64,000 nucleotides of DNA, from contig JAFEMH010003604.1 in NCBI GenBank assembly GCA_022495995.1, positions 186,001 through 250,000 of the forward strand. The letters are read 5' to 3'. Each line of letters starts with the position of its first letter. The first letter of the stretch is position 1. Of the stretch, positions 31,223 to 43,163 are shown one piece after another. The notes beneath the pieces are model-generated. The model did no database searches, was not told where the DNA came from, and saw only the letters and a list, made by a program, of their open reading frames with translations. This stretch comes from Adenophora triphylla var. japonica. Lineage: Eukaryota > Streptophyta > Magnoliopsida > Asterales > Campanulaceae. The position numbers and the translations under genes are program-made.

Positions 31223-32156
31223 ATTTTGCTAAAGTGTCAGAAACATCATGGTCGAGATGTTGAGTTTGAAGACGACATGACCTGTGAATAGAAGGGAGGA
31301 CCAAGTAAATTTGGGGGCTACGATAGAGCTAGAAAAATCGAGTTTAAGGAAAGAGATGTCAAAGGCATGAAGGGGTATAATTTCGTGAAGAAAGTATGCG
31401 TAGGGTCGGAGTATTATAGGGAGAGGAAAGGGCGACATGCATACTCATGTCGCCTAAGCAAGGAGTAAGAATCTATAATTGAGGTAAAAGCCCCTGCCCC
31501 CATCATCTCTTTTGAAAACCCTCTCACACATATTGCGCTCCAACCAGACTTAACAAGTTTTGGAAAAAAGACGACCATTTACAAGAAAATCTAAGATTAC
31601 AATTGCGAGAATTCTTGCGAGAATTCAAGCAAGAACTCAAGCGAGAATTCATGCGAGAAGGCAAAGTTAGAGAAATTACCTGGTAAGTTGCAGATTGGAA
31701 TGAAGGCTTGAAGGAGAAGTTGAAACGGAAGCTTGAGGGCTCTATACGCCACCCTTCTTCTCCTAGAAATCCTTAGGATGCTCCGAAATATGCGGATTAG
31801 TTGATTATAAGGAGTGTCTGCGATGGGGGAAGTGCGAGTGTAAAATGCGAAGAGGGGTTTTTAAACTCCAAAAGTATAGGAACGGAAAGGTTAGGGGGGG
31901 GAGTTACGAGAGGGAGTTAATGGAGTATGATTTTTGAAATTCCCCCCATTATTGTGAATATTTAAGGGGGGGACGGCTCAGTTTCCAACGTAAGTGTACG
32001 GCCCCCCAACCGTCACAGCTCACTCCCCGTCACGACACGTGGCACGAGCGTGACGGACAAGGACTATTTCCTCGCCCGTACGGAGGATAAAATTGCGAGA
32101 ATCATGCGACATCAAATAAAGTTCTCGCCTGGACCATGAATAATCCGAGGCTTGAA
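31223..32156 (-). other. Upstream region of the H antisense gene
   Basis: No firm coding sequence. At about 31603-31670 GCGAGAATTC and variants are repeated four to five times (CAAGCGAGAATTCATGCGAG). It probably contains the antisense promoter and any first exon. Confidence 0.4.
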
Positions 32157-32168
32157 CTTGGGGGCTTC
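32157..32168 (+). other. Polypurine tract of H
   Basis: CTTGGGGGCTTC immediately before TGATACG of the 3' LTR. Confidence 0.8.
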
Positions 32169-32939
32169 TGATACGACCCCATAAATTATATTGGGCCCTA
32201 ATAATAAGAAACTAGGCCCAATAGCTAATTAAGGGCCGAGCCCGTTGGGTTTAGGCCGACCAAGAGAATTTGCCGTTTCAGCGACATAGAATGAATAGGC
32301 TCCTTGGAGCTGTTTTAGACCCCGGCGAGAAGGGACGTGGGGACATCGATTTAGGGACAATGGGGCTATGCGAAAGACATGGCCTAGCTATTGCCCGCCT
32401 CATGAAGTAAGAAGATTACGTTGCTCGCGAGCCACCTAGGTCGGGCGACATGACGGTTGATGTCGCCCATAATCGGGTTGTCGCTGGCGACTAGGAACTC
32501 GGGGCATTACCGGGATGGCACATTGATTGTCGCCTATGTCCCTTACCCTAAGTACTTGTGATGTGTGGCCCGATGTGACAAGGTGAATAGTAAAATCCCA
32601 CTAAGTTGAGGTTGGTTGAGATCACTTCCATTGGATGATTGACAAGTGTCCCCCATGTGCAAGGCACATGGGGGGCTTAGGGATATAAAAGGTGAATAGT
32701 GTTCATTGCATGGGTATGTTCTCTCTCTCTCTGCATTCTCTCTCTAAGTTCATCCATTGTTATACCACCTTCCTTGTTCATCTAACCTTACTCTCACGCC
32801 GGAGGGGGTACGCCGGAGTCACCCCCGGCCTAGTTTACCTTGTTCCTTGTGTGTAGGCGGTCAACCAAGCAAGGAAGCAGCCGGAGTATCCAGGTCATCT
32901 CAGCTCCTGTGCAACCAAAGATTTTTCATGGTAGCATCA
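32169..32939 (+). repeat. 3' LTR of H
   Basis: 771 bp, same ends as 18825-19594. It keeps the hairpins at 32443-32468, 32480-32491 and 32651-32675 and the TATA box at 32684-32690. In the second hairpin the loop differs (TG versus CTGA) while the stem is unchanged. Confidence 0.93.
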
Positions 32940-32944
32940 CAAAC
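32940..32944. other. Target site duplication of H, right copy (CAAAC)
   Basis: Identical to 18820-18824. Confidence 0.9.
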
Positions 32945-33396
32945 ATTGCAAAGTAAGAATTCCAATTGCAGTAATAATGGAGCCAAAAATATGCTGTCTA
33001 CCCAAAACATACAACATGATATGGCTAGGGTATCCCTCTTTATTTAGGCAGACGGGGATCAACAGAGGTAGCCTGCACCAACGCGCATGTACACATATTT
33101 TTTATGGTACTATTAGTAGTTAAAGTTGGATGTGTGTGACCTTGAACATTAGCCACGGGCACATGTACCTTGCTATGGAAGACATGAGGCAGTAGTAATG
33201 GTCCTCAAGAGTGTCATACATGAGCAACTGGTGAGAAGAGCCATAGAGTTGGTCATTATTATGGCTCCATGCGTGCACTATTACCGACAATTATTACCGA
33301 CAATTCTTCTCATATAAATAGAAGATAATGACACTACTATTACATAACGATTAGTCCTTCTTTCTCTTGATAATCTATCTTTGCTGTTACACAAAA
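32945..33396. other. Intergenic sequence, nothing recognised
   Basis: About 450 bp without a convincing ORF, RNA gene or known repeat. Confidence 0.4.
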
Positions 33397-33595
33397 TGAG
33401 CCTGCTCGAGCTCGGCTCGAAAAAAGCTCGAGTTTGAGTGGGCTCGAGTTGAACTCGAGCTCGAATCGATTTTTAAGCTCGTCATTTTTTCGAGCTCGGC
33501 ACGTGTTCGGCTCGTATGTTCGACGAGCTCTGTTCGAGATTGACTCGTTTGAGCTCGACTCGGGCTCGGCTCGTTACAAGCTCGAATGAATTTTA

Positions 33596-33596
<1 letters not shown>
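33397..33596. repeat. CTCGAG-rich dispersed repeat, left part
   Basis: GCTCGAGCTCGGCTCG and close variants are repeated many times on both strands. The type is widely dispersed in plant genomes and internally palindromic. It continues at 33975-34250 on the other side of the TA microsatellite and MITE. Confidence 0.7.

Positions 33597-33662
<66 letters not shown>
33597..33662. repeat. (TA)n microsatellite
   Basis: About 33 TA units, interrupted by the MITE and resuming at 33948-33972. Confidence 0.95.
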
Positions 33663-33663
<1 letters not shown>

Positions 33664-33947
33664 TCCCTCCGTCCCAGAACAATCTTCACACTTTCCCTTT
33701 TGGGCGTTCCAAAACTTACTTCACACATTTAAAATTTACCTAAAATGGAAAGGAATCTTTACTATTCCCTCCACTCATTCTCTCTCCTACATTATTTTAA
33801 TACTCACAATACCATTATAATTTACTATTCTCTCCACTCATTCTCCCTCCTATTTTATTTTCACACTCACAACACTTTCAATATAATACTCCCTCCTTAA
33901 AACATGTGCAAACAGTGTATGTGAACATTGTTCTGGGACGGAGGGAG
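33663..33947. mobile_element. Stowaway-type MITE (Tc1/mariner-related)
   Basis: 285 bp with terminal inverted repeats of at least 26 bp beginning CTCCCTCCGTCCCAGAACAA, flanked by TA on both sides. Short, A/T-rich and non-coding. The CTCCCTCCGTCCC end and TA target identify it as Stowaway-like. It has a duplicated internal CTCCACTCATTCTC segment. It depends on a transposase elsewhere. Confidence 0.88.
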
Positions 33948-33974
33948 TATATATATATATATATATATATATAA

Positions 33975-34250
33975 AAGCTCGTTTAGGCTCGAGTTTGATT
34001 ACAACTCGAATTAGGGTTCGATAAAGCTCGTTTGATTTCAGATTTTTTTCAAAAAATAAGTCGAAGCTCGAGCTCGGCTCGTTATTACTCGAGTTCGAGC
34101 AGCTCGCGAGCTAGCTTGCAAAAAGCTCGAAACTTGATTCGAGCCGAGCTCGAACATGCATTCTGGGCTCGAGCTCGAGCTCGTTTAAAAGTTAACGAGC
34201 TCGAGCTCGAAACATCAAAAGCTCGGCTCGACTCGGCTCGTTTACGGATT
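33975..34250. repeat. CTCGAG-rich dispersed repeat, right part
   Basis: Same GCTCGAGCTCGGCTCG composition as 33397-33596, including GGCTCGAGCTCGAGCTCG. Short open frames rich in Ser, Ser-Arg and Leu-Glu here are compositional. Confidence 0.7.
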
Positions 34251-34973
34251 CTTTGGTGTGAATTATGATCAAGCTGCATTTGTTCTCAATGTGTCTCTTT
34301 TAGCTCATCTCATTGTTGTGGAATTGTGGTCTATCCGAATTTCGAGCAGTTTTAGTCTATACTACTTGACCAATGGTGAGAAACAAAATACATGCAAGAA
34401 TCCATATGAAAGTAATTAACAAGAAAAAAGAACAAACGATATTCGTTAACCCAATTCGTCAACCACATGCTACCTCTGGGGCTCTACAAAGCCAAGATAT
34501 TTTCACTAATATCTCAATATGTGGTGTTAAAATAGCCCTCATTCTTATCACAGAAAACGTAGTCTCTCCATGAACACACCTTCACACACTACCCTAGACT
34601 TGCCTTTGACCATAAATGGAATGCCACTAAGGGCACCCCATAAACCCGCACCGCCTTTGGCTCTATGTAGGTCTCACGGATTCTCTCTGACTATTTTCTC
34701 CTAGAACACAAAGTCTCAGGCCATCACTTTGTTTATATATAAGGTCTATATGAAAGCCCTAAACCTATTTTGAGTCGAAATCCCGTCTGAACAAGGAAAC
34801 AAGATTTTTGGCTGATTTTGGTGCTATGCGCTCACATAGGTTGTTATGCGCTCACTTAAGAGCATGTATAACCCATTCAGAATCCACCCTCCTAGATTTC
34901 TATGAACTCACATTATGAGCGCACAAAGTCTTCTGGTTGCTCTTTTTTCTTCTTTTCCTCCTCCTTGAGAAAT
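34251..34973. other. Intergenic sequence, nothing recognised
   Basis: About 720 bp. The only open frames are short and without recognisable domains. A phrase TATGCGCTCAC recurs three times near 34825-34860. Confidence 0.4.
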
Positions 34974-34978
34974 TGCAC
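34974..34978. other. Target site duplication of G, left copy (TGCAC)
   Basis: Matches 48949-48953 beyond the other LTR of G. Confidence 0.85.
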
Positions 34979-35424
34979 TGATGCCGACTAGGCTAGAGAA
35001 TAGAATGACCGAGCGATAATGACAAGAATCAATTTCGAAAGCCAAAGCTTTTCTTTTTCTATTTCATAAAATCAAAGTCTGCCTCAAAACATAACCCTAA
35101 CTTTGTTTAAATACTAATCTAAGAATATTCTAGAACCCTACCAAACCCTAATAAACTTTTCCAAATAAAAGACCAAAGTACCCTAACTTAAAATTCATAA
35201 AACAAATGTTTAAAGCCCTAAACTCAGCCATATTGAAGCCCACAGCCGCAAGCTTTGTTTACACTTTGTTTATGAGGCGCATACATTTCTCTTTACGCAC
35301 CCTACTGATGCCCAAGCGCCCGCCTGGGATTTCTTGAGGCGCCCGTCTCAAGCTCAGACACCATCCTCTGTTTCGTTGTTGCTGCTCGGTTGCTGCTGCC
35401 TTGAAGCCCATATCATACTGCATC
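34979..35424 (-). repeat. 3' LTR of G
   Basis: 446 bp, TGATGCAGTATG...GGCATCA on the minus strand. It is longer than its partner (293 bp at 48656-48948), which lacks internal sequence. Confidence 0.82.
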
Positions 35425-36368
35425 ATCCTCCCCTCCTTAGAAAAGACTCGTCCTCGAGTCAATACCCTCGATAGGAACACCACTATACCCCGAAAAATCT
35501 GAACACCATCTGCAAAAGGAATTTGATGCCCTTGATAAACTCTAAATTTCATTGCACTTGTGATAGTGTCCATCCAATCAGCCCAATGCGTGGATATAAA
35601 GAACTCAATAATTAATTTCCGAATGATGTATCGAGTAAAAGAACGGGGAACATACGAATTCGTGTACCCAAGATCAACGGTAACCGTTTCAAACGTCCAC
35701 ACCAAGTTTGCGCCTTGCTTAGCAACTACTTCCTTGGCCTCTATCTCTGAATCAACAACGGATTCAGCGTCATCAACAAGATCTAATGTCACCGCTTGAG
35801 GAACATCACCATGACACCCATCAAACATAGGGAGTTTTGACCAATCAACAAGGTCTTCTTGTCTTGAAGATTCGAACACAGAATCCTCATTGAACCCAAC
35901 AATATCAATCCAAGAATCAATCGATTCTTCCGGATTTGCATCAAACAGAGGGGGTTTTGACCAATCAACAAGGTTTTCCTCACTTGAAGATTCGATAAAA
36001 ATACCCTCTTTGAACTCAACAGTATCAATCCAAAAATCAACGGAATCATTAGGAATGGCCTTACCTTCGATTTTCGGAATTTCGATCCTCCCATCAATCT
36101 TCCTCGAATGGTTAGCTTCATACCTATCATGAAGTCCCTGATTTTGGCCGAGGGAATCCATCCCCTCTTGATAGTACTCCTTTTTCTCGGCTGGAACAAC
36201 CGGATCTGAACCCCTCATCGCTAGAAGTTTTTCTCTGCGATCCAAGCGGATCTGGAGTATTTGAATCCGTCTTCGTACCTCCTCTATCTCGATATTGCGA
36301 CAGCGTCGTCTGTACTGATGGTCATCTTCTTGGGGCTCCGCTGCATAGCTGCTCCATCGACCACCACG
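35259..36368 (-). pseudogene. ORF of G, disrupted near its start by F
   Basis: The ATG is at 48625-48623. Nine codons later F is inserted, and the frame resumes at 36368 and is open to 35259 (about 370 codons). The visible protein has an RG-rich start, a coiled coil (RRRCRNIEIEEVRRRIQIL) and three repeats of a module with DxWIDxVxFxE and EEDLVDWSKLPMFD-like phrases. A C-terminal segment (VYQGHQIPFADGVQIFRGI) resembles the end of chromovirus-type pol reading through to the polypurine tract. The frame continues through the polypurine tract into the LTR. No enzyme domains. Probably a Gag-derived protein fused to a pol remnant by deletion of the middle of an ancestral element. Confidence 0.6.
35425..35437 (-). 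other. Polypurine tract of G
   Basis: Minus strand AAGGAGGGGAGGA immediately before the LTR start TGATGCAG. Confidence 0.8.
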
Positions 36369-36373
36369 TCCAC
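36369..36373. other. Target site duplication of F, left copy (TCCAC)
   Basis: Matches 48593-48597. Confidence 0.9.
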
Positions 36374-37742
36374 TGATGGATGTGTTTTTACACACCCATT
36401 TTACATGTTTACGAACTTATTTTAGGCTCAAAATCCCGGGTTTTATGTTGTTTTAATGTGGTTGTTGAGTGTTTGATGAGTACAGGGCAAAAGTATGATT
36501 TTGTGTTGAGTTTTTTCAAGAAAAGGGCAAGGAAATCAAGTTAGAGCGGAGCGGAGCATGAAAATAATGAAGCAGACTCGAGCTCCAGTTGCTGGCCTCC
36601 AGAGCGGCCGCGCTCAACCCTAGAGCGGCCGCGCTCCATTGAAGAAAGCAAGCCAAAAATCCCTGTCCTCCAGAGCGACCGCGCTCATCCTAACCGCGGC
36701 CGCGCTCAAGTGAAGTTGTGAAGACAAAAATCCCTGTAAAGAAGAGCGACCGCGCTCACCTGCAGAGCGGCCGCGCTCGTCCCGTATTCAGCATCAGATT
36801 TCAGCAACTTATTAAGGGCATTCTTGACTTTTATTCCGTTTTGACCTGTGTATTTTGCCCTAATATAAATACTTAAGTAGCAGATTTTAAGAGGGATCTT
36901 AATCATTGTTTTTGAGTTCTTAGTTTTTGAGCTTTCTAGAGATTTCTTTGTTCTTCAATCCCGGATTTCTCAGGTTTTGATGTTCTTTTATTTTATAAGT
37001 ATTGTTATTTTCATTATGTCTTTGAGTAGCTAAATCTCTTAGGTTTGCGGATTGGTTGTAGCAATTACTGGATCTTTATGCTATAGATCTCATTATTCCA
37101 ATTTAATCTCTTTCTAGTTCTTCAAAGTATTTATCTTTAACAGTTTTAAGGTTGCAATTTCATGTTAAGATGACTTTGGCCTTTTAATTATTTGGGTATT
37201 AATTCCGCCATTAATTTGGGGATTGATACAATTGAACATTGCTTTGTGGATTAGATCTAATTGAGGCCGTAATAGAAATCAAAAGGGTTTAGATTCAATA
37301 TTCTAAAGGGCTAAATAATTGTTTGATTGTTGTGTGACCGTAATAGAAAACGCAGCTTGATAATAATTCAAAGGGTTGCAATTCGGGCACCACACCGTCC
37401 CAATCCTTACTTTTGTGAATGAATCTTAGATTGAGATTAATGTTTTTAGCAATAAATATAGCATAAAGTGAAAGTAATTGTGAATCCAATCCGTGAATCT
37501 CCGTTGTTGATCTGAGTTAATTCGTTACATTTAAATTGCTTTCTTAGTTTTAATTGTTTACTTCTGTTTTAGAATTAGATTATTATTTCAAATCCAAAAA
37601 GCTGTGGTTAGTTTATTCATTGCTTTAACTGCTCTTGTTTACCAACGAGTCTCTGTGGTTCGACCCCTGCTCGTGCATATTGCTACACCGGTAGTGAGTA
37701 CACTTGCTTGGTTTTTATTACTAGAGGAATTTTTCTCCATCA
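36374..37742 (+). repeat. 5' LTR of F
   Basis: TGATGGATGTG...TTCTCCATCA, 1369 bp. TATA box TATAAATA is at 36864-36871. Three ~70-bp repeats, each with a pair of AGCGRCCGCGCTC motifs, occupy 36601-36780 upstream of the TATA box. Confidence 0.93.
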
Positions 37743-37748
37743 AGTTTT

Positions 37749-37766
37749 TGGCGCCGTTGCTGGGGA
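37749..37766 (+). other. Primer binding site of F
   Basis: TGGCGCCGTTGCTGGGGA six bases after the LTR, a tRNA-Asp-type site with one mismatch, typical of Athila. Confidence 0.85.
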
Positions 37767-37800
37767 CTTGTTGCAAGTAAACAAGTAAGTTAAGTAGTGA

Positions 37801-39073
37801 ATGCAAGGTCGTCGTTCTTTGAAGCCTACATTGGTTCCATTGGACGATAACATCAATAGACTTGAGGAAACATTTGAGGGCGATCCCCTCTTTAATCCTC
37901 TCTTTTCAGATTCGGACATCGAGTCTGAACCCTCCACCACCGAGGTAGAGGAAGAAAAAGTCGAGATGGCAGAACCACCGGCTCAAACAATGAATGATTA
38001 CACGAGACCTAGGGTAGACACTTCTACCTCATGCATAGTCTTTGTGCCGAAGCGGAAAGAATTTAGAGGTCAAAGGCCAATATTTTGCTATGTTACCTAG
38101 TTTTCGGGGGCTACCGAGGCGAGGATGCCTTGACTTTCTTGAAAGAATACATTATGACGGTAGCCCAGTTTTTATTAAGAGAGGAGTGAGTGAAGTTCGA
38201 GATTAGACTTAAGTGCTTCCCTTACACTCTAAAAGGGGCGGCGAAAACTTGGTTAATGATGCTTCCATCCCAAAGCATCGGCCACGTGGGTGAGATGCAA
38301 GATATTTTTCTCGGGAGGTATTACCCACATCATCTGCAGTCTACTTTTAGACAGAAATTGATGACTTTCACACAAGATGTGGGGGAACCTTTCCATGAAG
38401 CTTGGGAGAGATTTAATATGATGCTTATTCAATGTCCTCAGCATAATTTTTCTTTACCCTCTTTGAATCAAGCTTTTTATGATGGCTTGAATGATTCCAC
38501 TCGATGCTGTGGTGGACAATGCGGCGAGGAGGCTCTATAGGAGTCAAGACCCCGAGGAGACTAAGGCCTTATTTGAAATGTTGAGTGCTAATTCTCAACA
38601 AAAGAGTTCTAGGGGAAAACAAGGGGGTATTGGATTTGGCGCTCTTGATAATTTATCCAAGCAAATTCTTTGTTTTAAATAGTAAGTTTGACAAGTTATT
38701 TGCTCAAGGCACCTCTTCTAGTGCCAATGTGTTAAATGATTTATGTGCTTACTTGTGGTTTAAATTCTCATGCTACTAATATGTGTCCAAGTGGTGTGCG
38801 GTTTGGTTGTGATCTGAGCAATTAAATGCTATGTATGGACATCCCCAAGGCATCCACGAACATGCCCTATGGCAACACTTATAATCCGGGGTGGAGGAAT
38901 CATCCTAATTTCTCGTGGGGAGGTAATCGGAATCCACAAAATAAACCTCTCCATCCTCCACCTCCACCGGGACCATTTGAAAGAAGGAAGGAGCCTTGGG
39001 AGGAAGCGGTAAGCGAGATGAGAGGTGAGAACGACAACGGGCGGCAAAGAATCATGAAGGCTGCTATGAAAAA
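37801..39073 (+). pseudogene. gag: Gag of F, multiply frameshifted
   Basis: ATG 37801 opens MQGRRSLKPTLVPLDDNINR; later MAEPPAQTMNDYTRP has the Athila Gag N-terminal look. The capsid region is in a second frame at 38190-38540 (FPYTLKGAAKTWLMMLPSQS, FLGRYYPHHLQSTFRQKLM). Further fragments (38491-38682, 38826-39089) carry a linker with a proline-rich stretch. Four or more indels are needed to read it, so it is dead. Confidence 0.82.
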
Positions 39074-41090
39074 TTGGAGACCCAAATAGGGCAAATGGTG
39101 AAGGCTGTTCAAGCAATGCAGGGGCACAAGTCAGGGACCTTCCCGAGTCAAGGTCACCAAGCAAAAGCCATTACCACACTCCGGAATGGTAAACAGGTAG
39201 GTAGTGAGGTAATTTCTTCTTCATCTTCTATTCCCCCTCCTGTTGTTGAAATTGTTAATGAGGAAGAAGGTACTAATGAATTGGGGGAGAAATCTAAAGT
39301 TGACTCTCCAACCCCAATCCATATGTACCCGGTCTGTACCGTTTCTGGAAGATTTATGAGAAATAAAATGGATCAACAAATGTCGGAGTTGATGGACATG
39401 TTCTCTAAAGTGAACATCAATCTCCCTTTGTTGAATGTGATAAAAAATATTCCGGCTTATGCCAAGTTTTTCAAAGAAATTAATTCCAAGAAACCAAAGT
39501 ATGGCAAGGATGAGAAAGCCTTTCTTGGAGAGAATGCTAGTGCAGTGGCACAACACCTCCTCCCACCCAAACAAAAGGACCCCGGAAGTTTTATAATTTC
39601 TATTAATATGGGGAACTCGAGTAAGGTAAAGGCGATGTTGGATCTAGGCGCTAGTATTAATTTGTTACCCCATTATATGTATCTTGATATGGGTTTGCCT
39701 GAATTGAAACCTACATACATGGCTCTCCAACTAGCGGATCGATCTATTAAAAGACCCTTGGGGATTGTGGAAGATGTTTTGGTTCAGGTGGACTCATTGA
39801 TCATACCTGTGGATTTTGTTGTGCTTGAGATGCCTAATAGTGAGTGTAGTCGTTGTGATTCCCCAATTCTACTTGGGCGTCCATTCATGGCGACAACAAA
39901 CACTATTATTAATGTTGGCAATGGAACTCTTTCCATGTTAGCCAACGAAACTATTGAAATTTCTGTGCATGATATTATGAAAAATCCAATGGACAATGGG
40001 AATTCTTGTAACTTTGTGGAGAGAGTAGATGATTGTGTGCATGAATATCTGTGGCATGATAGAGCATGTGATGAACTTGAGATGTTGTTGAATGACAGTG
40101 AGAAAACTAGGGATAATGCGGGTTCCGAAGTAATGGCCATTGAAAATAAGGCCGAGGAACATTATTCTGTTAATGGCCCGTCTCACTCCCTAGGCTACTT
40201 CAATGAGAAGTATGCGCCATCAGTTGTGGTTCCACCGGTTCTTGAGTTAAAACCCCTCCCCTCTAATTTAAAATATGCTTTTCTAGGGGAGGGCGAGACT
40301 TTACCTGTGATAGTTGCCTCAGATTTGACCCTAGAACAAGAGGCCAAATTAATTGCTGTGCTTTGTGAGCACAAATCGGCCATAGGGTGGACTTTGGCGG
40401 ATATTAAAGGTATTAGCCCCTCAATGTGTATGCATAAAATTAATCTTGTAGAGGGGGCTAAACCTTCGAGGGAGAGACAAAGGAGATTGAATCCTCACAT
40501 GGAGGAAGCAGTGAGGAAAGAGGTCCTGAAATTATTAGATGCGGGAATTATATTCCCAATTGCGGACAGTGAGTGGGTGAGCCCGGTTCAAGTGGTTCCT
40601 AAGAGGTCGGGCATTACTGTTGTGAAAAATGATAAAAATGAGGATGTGCCCACTAGAGAGGTGACCGGGTATAGGATGTGTATAGATTTGAGAAATTTGA
40701 GATGCCGCCACCAAAAGGATCACTTTCCTTTGCCTTTCATTGACCAAATCCTAGAGAGGTTGGCGGGTCATGCTTATTCTTGCTTTCTTGATGGGTTTCG
40801 GGATATAATCAAATCACAATTGCACCCGAGGACCAATCAAAGACCACTTTCACATGTCCCTTTGGTACTTTTGCCTATAGGAGGATGCCCTTTGGGCTTT
40901 GCAATGCACCCGCTACTTTTCAAAGGTGCATGACCTCCATCTTCTCGGACATGATAGAGAAGTGTGTAGAGGTGTTTATGGATGATTTTTCTGTGGTTGG
41001 AGATAGCTTTGAGGGATGTCTTGATAATTTGACTATGGTCTTGAGGAGATGATGCGAGACCAATTTGACACTTAGTTGGGAGAAGTGTCA
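39074..41090 (+). pseudogene. pol: Protease and reverse transcriptase of F
   Basis: An open frame of 619 codons (39074-40933) includes the Gag C-terminus, the protease (MLDLGASINLLPHYMY near residue 186) and RT fingers (YRMCIDLRNLR, KDHFPLPFIDQILERL). The frame breaks near 40790, and the rest is in other frames: CMTSIFSDMIEKCVEVFMDD, in which FMDDF (about 40977-40991) is the polymerase YXDD-equivalent. DLGAS instead of DSGA is usual for Athila protease. Confidence 0.85.
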
Positions 41091-41768
41091 CTTTCTTGTT
41101 AGGCGGGGATTGTCTTGGGCCACATAGTGTCTAGTAGGGGGATTGAGGTCGATAAAGCTAAGATAGATGTGATTTCTAAGCTACCTCCCCCGGTCTCAGT
41201 TAAGGGTGTTCGAAGTTTCTTAGGCCATGCGGGTTTTTATCGGCAATTTATTAAAGATTTTTCACAAATTTGTAAGCCGTTAAGTAACTTGCTAGCTAAA
41301 GATACCGAGTTCATCTTTGACCGAAATTTGTTTAGATGCTTTCACTTTATTAAAAGAAAAACTTACTTGCACTCCCATTCTTTCTAGCCACTGATTGGTC
41401 TCACCCTTTTGAGATCATGTGTGATGCATCTGATTTTGCTATTGGGGCTTTTTAGGCCAAAAGATAGATAAATTACCGCATGTAATCCATTATGCAAGTA
41501 GAACTCTTAATGATGCACGGCTTAATTATACCACTCTTTTGAAAAAGAATTTTTAGTTTGTTGTGTTTGCACTTGAGAAGTTCCGTTCATATTTGCTTGG
41601 GTCGAAGGTAATAATCTATTCGATCATCTTTGCTTTAAAATATTTGTTGAATAAAAAGGATCTGAAAACCTAGGCTGTCAGGTGGATGCTTTTGTTGCAA
41701 GAATTTGATTTGGAAATAAGGGACAAAAAGGGGTCCAGAGAATGTAGTGGCGGATCACTTATCAAGGC
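41091..41768 (+). pseudogene. pol: RT thumb and RNase H of F
   Basis: GHIVSSRGIEVDKAKIDVI and GVRSFLGHAGFYRQFIKDFS at 41115-41270 are the RT connection. FEIMCDASDFAIGA near 41410-41450 is the start of RNase H with its first Asp. The frame is lost repeatedly afterwards; remnants such as HYASRTLNDA and SYLLG remain. Confidence 0.8.
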
Positions 41769-43163
41769 TTGAGGATTTCGTTTGAGAATAGCAATGAAGG
41801 AGTAATTCCGGTGAATGAAAATTTCTCGGATGAACAACTACTTGCTCTACATGTTCAAGAGCCTTGGTATGCGGATCTTGTTAATTATCTTGCATGTGAC
41901 ATGATTCCTCCTCACTTTACTTATGATCAAAAGAGAAAATTTAAATCTGATGTGAGGAACTACATTTGGGATGACCCTTACTTGTGGAAAATTTGTCCGG
42001 ATAAGATGGTGAGGAGATGTGTTCCGGAATATGAACAATTGAGTGTCTTGCGCTTTTGTCATGATTTACAATGTGGTGGGCATTTCAGTGGTCAAAAAAC
42101 GCTAGGAAAATCCTTCAAAGTGGCTTATATTGGCCCACCATATTTAAAGATGCGCAAGATTTTTGCAAAAAGTGTGATAAATGCCAAAGAACTGGAGGGA
42201 TAGGTAAGAAAGATGAGATGCCCCAAAATTATAATCTTGTTGTTGACATATTTGATGTGTGGGGCATTGATTTCATGGGCCCCTTCCCCTCATCCCATGG
42301 TTTTGTGTATATATTGGTTGCTGTTGACTATGTATCTAAATGGGTGGAAGCTATTGCCACCCGGACTAATGATGCTAACGTTGTTTCAAAGTTTGTGTGT
42401 GAGAATATTTTTTGCAGGTACGGGGTGCCTCGTGCAATCATTAGTGATCAAGGAACTCACTTCACAAGCAGTACATTCAACCAAGTCCTGAAGAAATATG
42501 GAGTTGTTCACAAGCTAGCCACAGCCTACCATCCCCAAACATCGGGGCAAGTGGAAGTGAGCAACCGCCAAATCAAGGGGGGTCCTAGAAAAAACAGTTC
42601 GGCCAAACAGAAAAGATTGGGCTTTAAAGCTCAATGATGCATTATGGGCATATCGGACTGCTTACAAAACTCCCATTGGGATGAGTCCGTACAGAATTGT
42701 ATATGGCAAAGAGTGTCACCTTCCGGTTGAGATGGAACACAAAGCATATTGGGCTGTGAAGGAACTCAACATGGATTTGAAGAAGGCGGGTGAGAAACGA
42801 ATGCTTGACTTGGATGAGATCGATGAGTTGAGACAAGACAGCTACAAGAGTGCCAAGCTGTACAAGGAAAGAACTAAGAGGTACCATGATCAGTACTTAA
42901 GGCCGAAAATCTTAATGCCGGGTAAGAAGGTTTTATTGTTCAATTCTAGATTGAGACTTTATCCGGGCAAGTTATGTTCCAAATGGTCGGGCCCTTATGA
43001 GTTGGTGAAAGTATTTCCACACGGAGCGGTCGAGCTCAAAGATTTGAAATCCGGAAGTACTTTCAAGGTGAATGGGCATCGAGTCAAGCCCTATTACGAA
43101 GGGGTGTCTATCTTGGAAGAAATTGATGTGGTGATGTTGGTGGATGCACCGAAAATCAACTGA
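41769..43163 (+). pseudogene. pol: Integrase of F, frameshifted
   Basis: First frame 41769-42203 covers the N-terminal part up to the zinc finger ([15 protein letters not shown]). A second frame, 42071-42637, has [35 protein letters not shown] and [16 protein letters not shown], giving a complete D, D, E triad. A third frame (42681-43163) is the C-terminal domain ([20 protein letters not shown]) ending at TGA 43161. Confidence 0.87.

Larger units (their letters stand above)
18825..32939 (+). mobile_element. Element H: complete Tat-like Ty3/gypsy retrotransposon
   Basis: 14.1 kb with LTRs of 770 and 771 bp, perfect CAAAC target duplications, primer site, gag, protease, RT, two RNase H domains, integrase, tandem arrays, an antisense gene and a polypurine tract. 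Two RNase H domains plus an antisense gene between pol and the 3' LTR place it in the Tat lineage. The two LTRs are about 97 percent identical by eye, with many differences at CAG/CGG sites. All main ORFs carry frameshifts or stops, so this copy is structurally complete but not coding-competent. Confidence 0.92.

Noticed and set aside
33387..33728. Open frame with IYIYIY repeats
   Set aside because: Translation of the TA microsatellite and CTCGAG repeat; no coding signal.
36601..36780. Possible cloning-vector or linker contamination because of GCGGCCGC (NotI) sites
   Set aside because: The motif recurs in degenerate forms inside both LTRs and in the leader of the downstream ORF, with plant retroelement sequence all around.
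16820..43163. Endogenous pararetrovirus
   Set aside because: All RT regions come with integrase and LTRs in gypsy or copia order; no movement protein or coat protein motif is seen.
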